DNA of 48,559 bases from Phycisphaerae bacterium (GTDB lineage Bacteria; Planctomycetota; Phycisphaerae; Sedimentisphaerales; UBA12454), in contig JBAZHC010000021.1 of assembly GCA_041652575.1 (NCBI GenBank), positions 1 through 48,559 of the forward strand, written 5' to 3'. The notes under the pieces were generated by a model. That model was not told the DNA's origin and ran no database searches. It saw only the letters and a program-made list of their open reading frames with translations. Shown here piece after piece: positions 7,910-15,531 of the stretch. Positions within the stretch are counted from its first letter, which is position 1. Each line of letters starts with the position of its first letter. Both the position numbers and the translations under genes were made by a program.

Positions 7910-7969
7910 CCCGCCGGTTTCTTGTCCGTCATAGTTTTAACGATGGCGGAATCCGGCGGGTTTTCTTTT
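7910..7969 (+). terminator. Rho-independent terminator after tig
   Basis: CCCGCCGG (7910-7917) pairs with CCGGCGGG (7953-7960) and is followed by TTTTCTTTT; a smaller imperfect hairpin (TCCGTCAT...ATGGCGGA) sits inside. From 7970 to 8198 I see no gene, only the CCGCC-TTA-GGCGG palindrome at 7998-8010 and unannotated leader sequence for clpP. Confidence 0.8.
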
Positions 7970-8198
7970 ATCTACTGTGCTGCTGTTCTAATACTCTCCG
8001 CCTTAGGCGGTTTCCTTCTTGACAGCAGGGCGAATATCCCGAAAATCAATGCTTGAAAAGGGACTGGCTTGTTGCGTCGAAGCTTGCCCGCCGCAGGTGG
8101 GTTTTGGGCGAAGACGGAAAAAATCGACCCTTGTAAAGGAAAGTTAAACCGGAAAATAGCCGATAAAGGGTTAACGCAATTGTCTTTAAGGAAATAAT

Positions 8199-8864
8199 AT
8201 GATGTTTGAGACTCAAAAAGGTCTGATAAAAACAATGAATCCGTTTATGGTGAGCGGAGTCGAACCAAAGCTTCAGATGCAGCAGAGTTATCAGCGTACT
8301 CGTGAGATGACGCTTGATGATATGTTGTTGGAGAATCGGATTATATTTATGATTGGCGAGATATCTTATGGCTTGGCTGCGACTGTGATTATGAAGATGT
8401 TATACCTCGACAATCAAAAACGCGGGACAGAGATAAGTCTTTACATAAATTCGCCTGGCGGCAGTGTTGACGACACGATGGCGATTTTTGATACGATGCG
8501 TTTCATTGGTTCGCCGGTTGCGACATATTGTATCGGCCGGGCCGAATCTGGCGGCGCAATAGTCCTCGCCGCCGGCGCCAAGGGCCGCCGTCACGCATTG
8601 CCTCACGCGAAAATCATGCTCCATCAGCCGTGGGGCGGAGTGACGGGACAGGCGGCGGATATACAGATTCAGGCGGAAGAGATAATCAAATCCAAAAAAA
8701 TGATAAACGAAGTACTGTCGGAAATGACGGGACAGCCAATGGAGAAAATCGCCGCCGAAACCGAACGAGACAGATATATGACAGCAGACGAGGCGAAAGC
8801 ATACGGCCTAATCGATGAAGTACTGCACGAAGCAGAAGAACCAAAAGATAAAAAGAAAAAATAA
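8199..8864 (+). CDS. clpP: ATP-dependent Clp protease proteolytic subunit, first copy
   Basis: Serine peptidase subunit (221 residues) that forms the barrel degrading proteins fed by a Clp ATPase. The catalytic Ser is in G-R-A-E-S-G-G, the His in M-L-H-Q-P, and the Asp in E-R-D-R-Y-M. The sequence around the Ser (ESGG in place of the usual A-S-M-G) differs from the second copy, which is canonical. The ATG at 8199 follows AAGGAA. The N terminus is extended and the C terminus is charged (DKKKK). It is followed after a palindromic repeat by a second clpP. No clpX or clpA lies next to them. Two unlike ClpP subunits may form a mixed tetradecamer, as known for some other bacteria. Confidence 0.93.
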   Translation: MMFETQKGLIKTMNPFMVSGVEPKLQMQQSYQRTREMTLDDMLLENRIIFMIGEISYGLAATVIMKMLYLDNQKRGTEISLYINSPGGSVDDTMAIFDTMRFIGSPVATYCIGRAESGGAIVLAAGAKGRRHALPHAKIMLHQPWGGVTGQAADIQIQAEEIIKSKKMINEVLSEMTGQPMEKIAAETERDRYMTADEAKAYGLIDEVLHEAEEPKDKKKK

Positions 8865-8870
8865 AAGAGA

Positions 8871-8950
8871 GCCACTAAGACACAAAGACACAAATTTTTT
8901 AATTTAGTTGTCAATTTTAAATTGTCTTGGTGACCGGGTGCCTTTGTGGC
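8871..8950. repeat. Palindromic repeat, GCCAC family, between clpP genes
   Basis: Left arm from 8871 (GCCACTAAGACACAAAGACA...) and right arm 8924-8950 (ending TGCCTTTGTGGC) are imperfect reverse complements. The right arm ends only 20 nt before the start codon of the second clpP, so a folded transcript could influence that gene's translation. Confidence 0.7.
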
Positions 8951-8969
8951 TAAAAAAAGGAAAGAAATA

Positions 8970-9599
8970 ATGCTTAATCAAAATTTAGTACCGATAGTAA
9001 TAGAAAAGACCGGACGCGGCGAACGAGCATACGACATCTACTCGAGACTGCTGAAAGACAGAATAATTTTCCTCGGCGGGCAGGTCGATGACGATTCGGC
9101 AAACCTTATAGTCGCACAAATGCTGTTTTTGAGCAACGAAGATTCCAAAAGCGATATTCATTTCTATATCAATTCGCCCGGCGGGTCAATCACCGCTGGA
9201 CTTGCCGTATATGACACAATGCAATTCCTGAGATGCGAGGTAGCGACATACTGCATAGGACAAGCGGCAAGTATGGGAGCGATACTGTTTACGGCAGGGG
9301 CAAAAGGAAAAAGATTTATGCTCAATAACAGCCGAGTCCTGCTGCACCAGCCTCTGATAAGCGGCGAGATGGTAGGGCCTGCAACGGACCTTCATATCCA
9401 GGCCAAAGAAATTCTGCGAATGCGCAGCAGAATTTATGAGATATTGTCACATCATACAGGAAAGTCAGTGGAAAAACTCACGGCCGACTGCGACAGAAAC
9501 CTGTGGCTCGAAGCGGCAGAAACAATCGAGTACGGACTTGCTGATGAGATTCTTCAAAAGGCGCCGCAGCCGGTAGAACGGGCCGATAAAGAAGAATAA
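8970..9599 (+). CDS. clpP: ATP-dependent Clp protease proteolytic subunit, second copy
   Basis: The 209-residue ClpP has a canonical active site: Ser in G-Q-A-A-S-M-G-A, His in L-L-H-Q-P, Asp in D-C-D-R-N-L. The start at ATG 8970 is chosen for its AGGAAAG ribosome site; a GTG 24 bp upstream falls in the repeat and would add a Lys-rich stretch. The protein diverges clearly from the first copy, so this is an old duplication or two subunit classes, not a recent tandem copy. It probably works with ClpX/ClpA encoded elsewhere. Confidence 0.93.
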   Translation: MLNQNLVPIVIEKTGRGERAYDIYSRLLKDRIIFLGGQVDDDSANLIVAQMLFLSNEDSKSDIHFYINSPGGSITAGLAVYDTMQFLRCEVATYCIGQAASMGAILFTAGAKGKRFMLNNSRVLLHQPLISGEMVGPATDLHIQAKEILRMRSRIYEILSHHTGKSVEKLTADCDRNLWLEAAETIEYGLADEILQKAPQPVERADKEE

Positions 9600-9764
9600 G
9601 ACACAAAGAAATTTTTAATTTTTAATTCTTAGTTTTTAATTGAGGAGTTCGCCTCAAAGGCGAGACCTATTCTTAACGTTCTCCATTAGGAGTCCTTAGG
9701 ACAACATCGAACTCTGAATGTTGAATTTAAAAGAAGAAATAAATTTAGATTTCCTGAAAATAAA

Positions 9765-9795
9765 GGCTGGTGAATTAATTCGCCAGCCCTTTGTA
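9765..9795. terminator. Bidirectional-looking terminator between clpP and convergent gene
   Basis: GGCTGGTGAA (9765-9774) pairs with TTCGCCAGCC (9779-9788) over a TTAA loop with one G-T pair. CTTTGTATTT follows on the plus strand and A-rich sequence precedes it, so it could end both clpP and the minus-strand gene at 9823. Confidence 0.6.
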
Positions 9796-9822
9796 TTTAT
9801 ATCCAGCAATATTTACTGTTCA

Positions 9823-10152
9823 TTATAATCGATTTGGTTTATCCCAAGAAGAATCCTGACCAGGTATGCCAGAAGGCAAATAGGGCATTGTGCTTGGCTT
9901 TTGTTCTGCGGGGATGTCTAAACCGCCAATATTGCTCAAATGCCGAGTGCCTATTTGGCCGGTATGAGGATTTACATTAGGATATGTACTCCAATTATTG
10001 GAACGATTACCATCAGGGTTTGAACGATAATGCGGCTGAACATAAGTGCCATTATTTCTGAAATAACCCCGCACGTGCACATCAGCATTGGCTGAAAAGC
10101 TTGTTACACAAATAATCACCAGAACTACCAGAATTGTTATTGTCTTTTTCAT
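9823..10152 (-). CDS. Small secreted protein of unknown function
   Basis: A 109-residue exported protein. A clear signal peptide (KK then a hydrophobic stretch to about residue 23, cleavage near A-N-A-D) precedes a short polar mature region with the pattern V-H-V-R-G-Y-F-R-N-N-G-T-Y-V-x-P-H-Y-R-S-N-P-D. I recall that pattern from small periplasmic proteins of many Gram-negative bacteria, where its role is unknown. ATG 10152 has AAAGGAG upstream. It shares a nearly identical leader with the GIY-YIG gene 70 bp further upstream (see 10178-10206), so the two may be co-regulated. Confidence 0.7.
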   Translation of the reverse strand: MKKTITILVVLVIICVTSFSANADVHVRGYFRNNGTYVQPHYRSNPDGNRSNNWSTYPNVNPHTGQIGTRHLSNIGGLDIPAEQKPSTMPYLPSGIPGQDSSWDKPNRL

Positions 10153-10177
10153 TTTTTTCTCCTTTAAAATATTTGGT

Positions 10178-10206
10178 TTTTATTAACTTTTTTGAATCTT
10201 TCCGCT
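10178..10206 (-). repeat. Duplicated leader segment, copy A
   Basis: These 29 bases match 10581-10609 at all but one position, and the match extends more weakly to the ribosome sites of both downstream genes. It lies in the 5' leader of the gene at 9823-10152. Confidence 0.75.
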
Positions 10207-10221
10207 ATATATTTCGACGTC

Positions 10222-10554
10222 CTATTTCAACTGTTCGTTGCAAGGAGGTTTCCACTTCTGAATCAGATCCTTTTCTTCTGCCTTTCTGATAGATTCACCA
10301 CCCGATGTAAGATGTACGTGGATATGTGTTGCGCCATTACGTTTAGCACAGGCTTCCTTCTCGTGGTTGCCAAGACGTTCATCCAGATTTTCTGTCTGTC
10401 CAATGTAGCAGGGAGTCCAGTATCCTTGCGTGTTCTGTTTCGCAAAGATATAGTTGCCAGGTTCTTTCTTGAAAGACGTTCCAATTGGATAAATCCCGTA
10501 TTTGTATTCCTTTCCGGATAAACCCGGCCACAGAATTGTTTGTGCTTCACTCAT
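10222..10554 (-). CDS. GIY-YIG-like nuclease domain protein
   Basis: A 110-residue single-domain protein. The segment G-N-Y-I-F-A-K followed by W-T-P-C-Y-I-G-Q-T-E-N-L-D-E-R-L matches the GIY-YIG core (here N-Y-I and Y-I-G), and a Glu near the C terminus (E-E-K-D-L-I) and N in P-P-C-N-E-Q are placed like the metal-binding Glu and the final Asn of the fold. Such small stand-alone proteins are common, and their targets are mostly unknown; UvrC-type repair or mobile-element roles are both possible. ATG 10554 with GAAAGGAA upstream. Possibly part of a small island with the secreted protein gene. Confidence 0.72.
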   Translation of the reverse strand: MSEAQTILWPGLSGKEYKYGIYPIGTSFKKEPGNYIFAKQNTQGYWTPCYIGQTENLDERLGNHEKEACAKRNGATHIHVHLTSGGESIRKAEEKDLIQKWKPPCNEQLK

Positions 10555-10580
10555 TTTTTGTTTCCTTTCAAATCTTTATG

Positions 10581-10609
10581 TTTTATTAACTTTTTTAAAT
10601 CTTTCCGCT
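10581..10609 (-). repeat. Duplicated leader segment, copy B
   Basis: Copy B of the 29-bp leader shared with 10178-10206, here upstream of the GIY-YIG gene. Conservation in two 5' leaders suggests a common regulatory element or a duplication that carried the leader along. Confidence 0.75.
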
Positions 10610-10713
10610 CTGTACATATCAGCGGGAGAAAAAGCCTGACCGAACGATTTTATTGAATTTTTTTTAAAAAGCGGTTATTATGCTCAAAATTGCGTTTTTC
10701 TAAGGTGTCGGAA

Positions 10714-11328
10714 ATGAGGAACACTGTCAATTTTCAGACTCAGCGGTTAGTTACCCTTGCCAAGGACGGCGACCAATCCGCCTTGAATAAACTATTTGAG
10801 GTTTATAACGAGCGTGTCCTGCGCATAGTACGGATGCGAATGGGGCAGGAATTACGCTCCAAACAGGAATCGATGGACATTGTTCAAGATGCCTTTATTT
10901 CGGCTTTAAGAAGTTTGGACAATTTCACATATCAAAATGAAGGGGATTTTTTGCGATGGGTATCAAAGATAGTTGAAAATCGTATTCGTGATAATATAGA
11001 AAAATTACACGCCAATAAGCGTGATGTTCGCAAGGAAATCCCGCTTAGTAATACGTCGGCTACACAGGATACTTTTGTCGGAACTTTTGAGCCGATTGAT
11101 AACACAACGCCGAGCCTGATTATGTCTAATGGTGAAGGTTTGAATAAGCTTGAAAAAGCAATAAGCGAACTGAAGCCGGAATATAGAGAAGTGATAATTT
11201 TAACGAAGATCGAAGGACTGTCTCATAAACAAGTCGGAGAAAAATTAGGTAAGAGTCCTGATGCAGTCAGGATGCTGCTTACTCGCGCAATGAGTACGCT
11301 GAGCGAAAATTTTGAAAGTACTGAATGA
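10714..11328 (+). CDS. ECF-family RNA polymerase sigma factor
   Basis: A 204-residue sigma factor with regions 2 and 4 only. Region 2 includes M-D-I-V-Q-D-A-F-I-S-A-L and a W-V-S-K-I-V-E-N-R-I-R-D segment. Region 4 is L-K-P-E-Y-R-E-V-I-I-L-T-K-I-E-G-L-S-H with the helix-turn-helix V-G-E-K-L-G-K-S-P-D-A-V-R. ATG 10714 is chosen for its AAGGTG; an upstream TTG is less likely. The stop overlaps the start of the kinase gene (ATGA), so the two are translated together. Planctomycetes are known for ECF sigma factors paired with Ser/Thr kinases in place of anti-sigma factors, so phosphorylation by the downstream kinase is the likely control. Confidence 0.93.
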   Translation: MRNTVNFQTQRLVTLAKDGDQSALNKLFEVYNERVLRIVRMRMGQELRSKQESMDIVQDAFISALRSLDNFTYQNEGDFLRWVSKIVENRIRDNIEKLHANKRDVRKEIPLSNTSATQDTFVGTFEPIDNTTPSLIMSNGEGLNKLEKAISELKPEYREVIILTKIEGLSHKQVGEKLGKSPDAVRMLLTRAMSTLSENFESTE

Positions 11329-13628
11329 CGAAATCTGAAAATAACCCGGAAAATATTATCGAACAGGCCGTCCAGCAGTTTATTGACGCCCAGTTACAGG
11401 GCAAAGAGCCGAACTTAGATGAATTTGTTAAGCAATATCCGCAGTTCGAAAGCCAAATTAGAAAAAGAATACAGAATTTACGGCAAATCGATAATCTTTT
11501 CGATGGTCTTATGAGAGCAGATGAAGATGATTTCAGCAAAACATTTCCTCAATGTAATCTGATAGGCCAAAAACTTGGCGATTTTGAAATACTGAAAATG
11601 GTCGGTCAAGGCGGAATGGGAGCGGTTTTTCTTGCCAGGCAGGTTTCGCTTGATAGAGAAGTAGCGATTAAGGTCATCAGTTCGGTTGGCGGTACTCAAG
11701 CTAAAAACTTAGACAGATTCAAACGCGAAAGCAAGGTTTTAGCAAAAATCACTCATCCAAATATCGTGCCGATATATGAAGTTGGACAAGAGGGGTCATA
11801 TTCATACTTTGCGATGCAGTATATAGATGGCATATCTTTAGACAAAATTCTAAGCAGTATTCGCAATGCAAAGACCGGCGACAAGGCAAGTGCTGTTATG
11901 AACAAATGTCTTGAAACGCATACGGCCCCTTATAGCGATAAAAACCAGGATACCAAAGGTACAACCTCAGAGATAGATACTGACTATATTATTAATATAA
12001 GCAAAATCATTATCAGTATAGCTTCCGCTTTGGACTACGCCCATAAAAAAGGAATCTTACATCGTGACGTCAAGCCGTCAAATATTCTTATCGATTCCTA
12101 CGGGACGGCCAAACTTGTTGATTTTGGTCTGGCAAGGGCTGAAACACAACAGTCAATAACAATTAGTGGTGAATTTTTCGGAACACCCAGTTATGTCTCA
12201 CCTGAACAGATTCGCAAACCTGATACAGTCGATTGCCGAAGCGATGTTTTTTCGCTGGCGGCTACTTATTATGAATGCTTGACTTTACATCCACCATTTG
12301 GCGGCGATACAGTTAATGAAACGTTAACACAAGTTATGACGCATGAAGCAATTCCGCCAAAAAAATACTGCCCAAGACTTTCAAATGATTTTAATACGGT
12401 TTTACTTCATGCTCTTGAAAAGTCCCCCGAAGACAGATACCTGACTACAGCTGATTTTGCTGACGACATCACAAATCTGCTGGAATTTAAACCAATAATG
12501 GCAAAAAGGCCGAGCATTGTTTACAGAGCCTATAAAACTGTATGTAGAAATCCTTTGAAAATTGCAGTTGTCGGTATTTCGATTTTGGTAATTGTTTTGG
12601 CCTATTTTTTGTTTTCCAGTCACTTCCAACAAAAGAACGAAGCCATTACGAAGGAGTTATATCAACTCGGATTAAGTAAAACTTCACAAGGAGAATTCAC
12701 AGAAGCTTTAATATATCTTGAGAAAGCAATAAAAGTAAATCCTAAGTTTACAGGTGCTTATAACTTAGCGGGAGATTGTTTCCGCTATATAGGACAACAC
12801 CAAAAAGCAATAAAAATTTATGAACAGGCTATCGAAGTAGACCCCAATAACACTGATGCATACTGCAATCTCGGTATCACTTATAGGAATTTAGGTCGCC
12901 ACGATGAAGCAATAAAGGTATTTAAACAAACTATAAGAATAAACCCCAATAACACCAATGCATACTACAATCTCGGTATCACTTATAGGGATTTAGGTCG
13001 CCACGACGAAGCAATAGAATCATTTAAACAAACTGTGAGAATAAATCCCAATAACACCGATGCATACTGCAATCTCGGTACCATTTATAGAGATTTAGGT
13101 CGTCGCAATGAGGCAATAGAGGCGTTTAAACAAATGATAAAAATAACTCCCAATGATGCTGATGCATACTGTAATCTCGGTACTACTTATAAGGATTTAG
13201 GCCGCTTTGAAGAAGCAATAGAAGCGTTTAAACAAACTGTAAGTATAAACCCTAATAACACTGATGCATACTGCAATCTTGGTACCATTTATAAGGATTT
13301 AGGTCGCCACGATGAAGCAGTAGAGGCATTCCAGCAAATGATAAGAATAAACCCCAATGATGTCGATGCGTACTACAGTCTCGGTACCACTTATAAGGAC
13401 TTAGGTCGTCGCAACGAAGCAATACAAGTTTTCGAAGAGGCCATCCGAATAAAGCCGAACAATGCTATTGTGCATGCAGGTTTAGCATCTCTTTTTGCTA
13501 AATCTGGCGATTTTGACAAAGCTATCGAATATCAGGAAAAAGCCATTAAACTGGTTGACGATAAAACCAAAAAAGAATACGAACAGCGTCTTGAAGCATA
13601 CAAGGCACACAAACCTTGGCGAGAGTAG
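11325..13628 (+). CDS. Membrane Ser/Thr protein kinase with TPR domain
   Basis: A 767-residue protein: an N-terminal helical region (1-80) typical of planctomycete kinases, a Hanks-type kinase domain (about 87-385), one transmembrane helix (about 412-431) and seven or eight TPR units (about 443-750) on the far side of the membrane. All catalytic motifs are present: G-Q-G-G-M-G (94-99), Lys116 (VAIK), H246-R-D248 with Lys250 and Asn253, D266-F-G, and S-P-E (292-294). There is an insertion rich in polar residues near 180-218. The ATGA overlap with the sigma gene indicates a shared job: sensing through the TPR domain and signalling to the sigma factor. The TPR units are unusually alike at the DNA level. 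Confidence 0.93.
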   Translation: MTKSENNPENIIEQAVQQFIDAQLQGKEPNLDEFVKQYPQFESQIRKRIQNLRQIDNLFDGLMRADEDDFSKTFPQCNLIGQKLGDFEILKMVGQGGMGAVFLARQVSLDREVAIKVISSVGGTQAKNLDRFKRESKVLAKITHPNIVPIYEVGQEGSYSYFAMQYIDGISLDKILSSIRNAKTGDKASAVMNKCLETHTAPYSDKNQDTKGTTSEIDTDYIINISKIIISIASALDYAHKKGILHRDVKPSNILIDSYGTAKLVDFGLARAETQQSITISGEFFGTPSYVSPEQIRKPDTVDCRSDVFSLAATYYECLTLHPPFGGDTVNETLTQVMTHEAIPPKKYCPRLSNDFNTVLLHALEKSPEDRYLTTADFADDITNLLEFKPIMAKRPSIVYRAYKTVCRNPLKIAVVGISILVIVLAYFLFSSHFQQKNEAITKELYQLGLSKTSQGEFTEALIYLEKAIKVNPKFTGAYNLAGDCFRYIGQHQKAIKIYEQAIEVDPNNTDAYCNLGITYRNLGRHDEAIKVFKQTIRINPNNTNAYYNLGITYRDLGRHDEAIESFKQTVRINPNNTDAYCNLGTIYRDLGRRNEAIEAFKQMIKITPNDADAYCNLGTTYKDLGRFEEAIEAFKQTVSINPNNTDAYCNLGTIYKDLGRHDEAVEAFQQMIRINPNDVDAYYSLGTTYKDLGRRNEAIQVFEEAIRIKPNNAIVHAGLASLFAKSGDFDKAIEYQEKAIKLVDDKTKKEYEQRLEAYKAHKPWRE
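12842..13453 (+). repeat. 102-bp tandem repeat encoding TPR units
   Basis: Six consecutive 102-bp (34-codon) units begin at 12842, 12944, 13046, 13148, 13250 and 13352. Each starts with a CCCAAT-type motif and encodes N-x-x-D-A-Y-x-x-L-G-x-x-Y. The near-identity of bases, not just residues, points to recent amplification or gene conversion, so copy number may vary among strains. Confidence 0.85.
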
Positions 13629-13671
13629 TTTTACCGGTACAGGGCTAACCGACCCAAACAAAAATAAAACG

Positions 13672-13699
13672 TTTAATTTTTCGGGAGATTTGATATTAT
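13672..13699 (+). promoter_or_regulatory. Promoter-like motif upstream of the pectinesterase-like gene
   Basis: TTTAAT (13672-13677), 16 nt, TATTAT (13694-13699). The whole stretch, including CGGGAGATTTGATATTATA, is nearly repeated at 18280-18308 in front of the esterase gene, suggesting a shared promoter. Just upstream (13640-13649) is a GGGCTAACC end motif like that of the palindromic elements. Confidence 0.45.
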
Positions 13700-13724
13700 A
13701 CGGTCAACTTGAAAGGAATCAGGA

Positions 13725-15407
13725 ATGAAATGCATACCGTACACTCTCGCATTATACATACTTTTACCAATAATTTGCTCGATCACATTAGCGAAAACGG
13801 TCAAGCCTGACATTATTGTTGCCAGGGACGGATCGGGAGATTTTAACAGTATCCAGGCCGCTATCGACTCTATCCTGAAAGGCAACAGAGAACGCAAAGT
13901 CATCTTTATTAAAAACGGGACATATATAGAACATATCCGCATTGAAAATTCCTTTTTGACACTTGTCGGAGAGAATCGTAAAAAGACCCGTATCCAGTGG
14001 GAGATAAATGACCCGCGGCTCGCTCCGGAGCAGCACAAGGACGGAAAGGGCATAGCCACCCTGAATCTTTTCGACTCCAACGATATCATCATCGAAAACC
14101 TCACGATTGATAATCCGGCCAACCTCGGCAAAAAGCCTTTTGCGGTCTCGAGTACCGGAACAGGCACACGGATAATCATCCAAAATGCCGATGTCATCGG
14201 ACTTGGCGGCGATACATTGTCGCTTTGGTCGCGCGGAATGTATTATCACCGTAATATCTATGTATCAGGTACATATCATTTCGTCGGACCGCGAGGGACC
14301 TGTTATATGTCGGACTCGGTTATCGAAGTGCTGTCAAGCGTCAGTAATGCTTTGTTCAACGAGGGCATGGACGATGAGCGGGAGAAATTCGTGCTGCATC
14401 GCTGCAAACTTATCGGGAAGGAGAAGTTCGGGCTGGGCTCATTTTTCCGCGATACCGCGTGGTATTTCATCGATTGCCGGTTTCCGGATACGCTCGACCC
14501 TAATGGTCAAATCTTTCTTGCGCCAAAAGACTACACATTCAAGTGGCCAATGGACCGCATATACTTTGCAGGATGCAAAGGGCCGGATTATTCATGGCTT
14601 AAAGATAACATCGAAAAATCTCCGGCAAAAACAGCCGCAGCGGTTACAGCAGCATGGACATTCTGGAATCAGTGGGACCCTGAAAGCACTGCCGCTCCAT
14701 TCATTACAGAAGTTTTACGCTTAGGCGAAATTGTGAGTATAAGATTTTCCGAATCAGTCACCGTCAAAGGCAAACCTGTTCTAAAACTTGCGGACGGCAA
14801 GACGGCTGCCTACTTATCCGGTTCCGGCACCGATACACTTGCATTTAAAGCTCTGTCATCTTCGGCGCCTGAAACACTCGATTCCAATGGAGGCATGATA
14901 ATGGCATCGGCCGCCTCGGCACAGAGTCGCTATGTTGCAGATTTGCTCAAGGTGATAAACAGGTTAATATTAAAAGCAGGAGATACGGCGCCGGCGTTCG
15001 AGTTGTTGGGGCAGGATTCTAAAACAGTTAAACTATCCGATTTTGCTGGCAAGAAAGTGCTGGTTTATTTTTATCCCAAAGCGGAGACGCCCGGATGCAC
15101 CGTGCAGGCGTGCAGTGTGCGTGATTCGGCTGAGCCGTTAAAGAAGGCCGGCATCATTGCGCTGGGGATTAGTCCCGATACGCCTGACGCTCAGAAAAAA
15201 TTCGACGAACATCACAATTTGGGCTTTCGACTTTTAAGCGACGCGGACCATAAAACGGCCCAGGCGTACGGAGTCTGGGGAAAGTCAATCTTCGGCATAA
15301 CCCGTTCATCGTTCCTGATAGACGAGCAGGGCAAAATCATCGGAGCCTGGTACGGTGTCAGTCCCACTGATACGGTGCCAAAAGCGATGGAGGCACTGGG
15401 AAAATAG
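13725..15407 (+). CDS. Exported pectinesterase-like / peroxiredoxin fusion protein
   Basis: A 560-residue protein with a signal peptide (1-24) and three parts. Residues 27-300 are a right-handed beta-helix of the pectinesterase family: D-G-S-G-D-F-N-S-I-Q-A-A-I and G-T-Y-I-E-H (65-70), and the first catalytic Asp as D163 in G-G-D-T-L. The second catalytic Asp (usual D-F-I-F-G/V-D-F-V) is replaced by His185 in T-Y-H-F-V-G-P-R, so ester hydrolysis is doubtful. Residues about 315-410 look like an Ig-type linker. Residues 416-560 are a complete BCP-type thiol peroxidase with T-P-G-C458 and a second Cys463. A pectinesterase-peroxiredoxin fusion is unusual and the open frame is uninterrupted. ATG 13725 has AAAGGA upstream. 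Confidence 0.85.
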   Translation: MKCIPYTLALYILLPIICSITLAKTVKPDIIVARDGSGDFNSIQAAIDSILKGNRERKVIFIKNGTYIEHIRIENSFLTLVGENRKKTRIQWEINDPRLAPEQHKDGKGIATLNLFDSNDIIIENLTIDNPANLGKKPFAVSSTGTGTRIIIQNADVIGLGGDTLSLWSRGMYYHRNIYVSGTYHFVGPRGTCYMSDSVIEVLSSVSNALFNEGMDDEREKFVLHRCKLIGKEKFGLGSFFRDTAWYFIDCRFPDTLDPNGQIFLAPKDYTFKWPMDRIYFAGCKGPDYSWLKDNIEKSPAKTAAAVTAAWTFWNQWDPESTAAPFITEVLRLGEIVSIRFSESVTVKGKPVLKLADGKTAAYLSGSGTDTLAFKALSSSAPETLDSNGGMIMASAASAQSRYVADLLKVINRLILKAGDTAPAFELLGQDSKTVKLSDFAGKKVLVYFYPKAETPGCTVQACSVRDSAEPLKKAGIIALGISPDTPDAQKKFDEHHNLGFRLLSDADHKTAQAYGVWGKSIFGITRSSFLIDEQGKIIGAWYGVSPTDTVPKAMEALGK

Positions 15408-15441
15408 CAACTATATATCAGGTTCCGAACAGAAAACAGGC

Positions 15442-15470
15442 TTGACATTGTCCGGAAATACTGGTATATT
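15442..15470 (+). promoter_or_regulatory. Sigma-70-type promoter of the DUF362/SMP30 gene
   Basis: TTGACA (15442-15447), exactly 17 nt, TATATT (15465-15470), about 62 nt before the ATG at 15532. This is one of the best promoter matches in the window. Confidence 0.75.
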
Positions 15471-15531
15471 ATATTGTTGCGTTTTTTTTTCAGTACGGAG
15501 AGCCTTCATTTAATTTTTGGAGGCAAGAAGA

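Noticed and set aside
12842..13453. Regular 102-bp direct repeats resembling an array such as CRISPR
   Set aside because: The repeats are contiguous without spacers, in frame, and encode TPR units of the kinase protein.
13788..14249. Long minus-strand frame opposite the pectinesterase-like gene
   Set aside because: It is antisense shadow coding without signal, motif or ribosome site; the plus strand holds clear domains.
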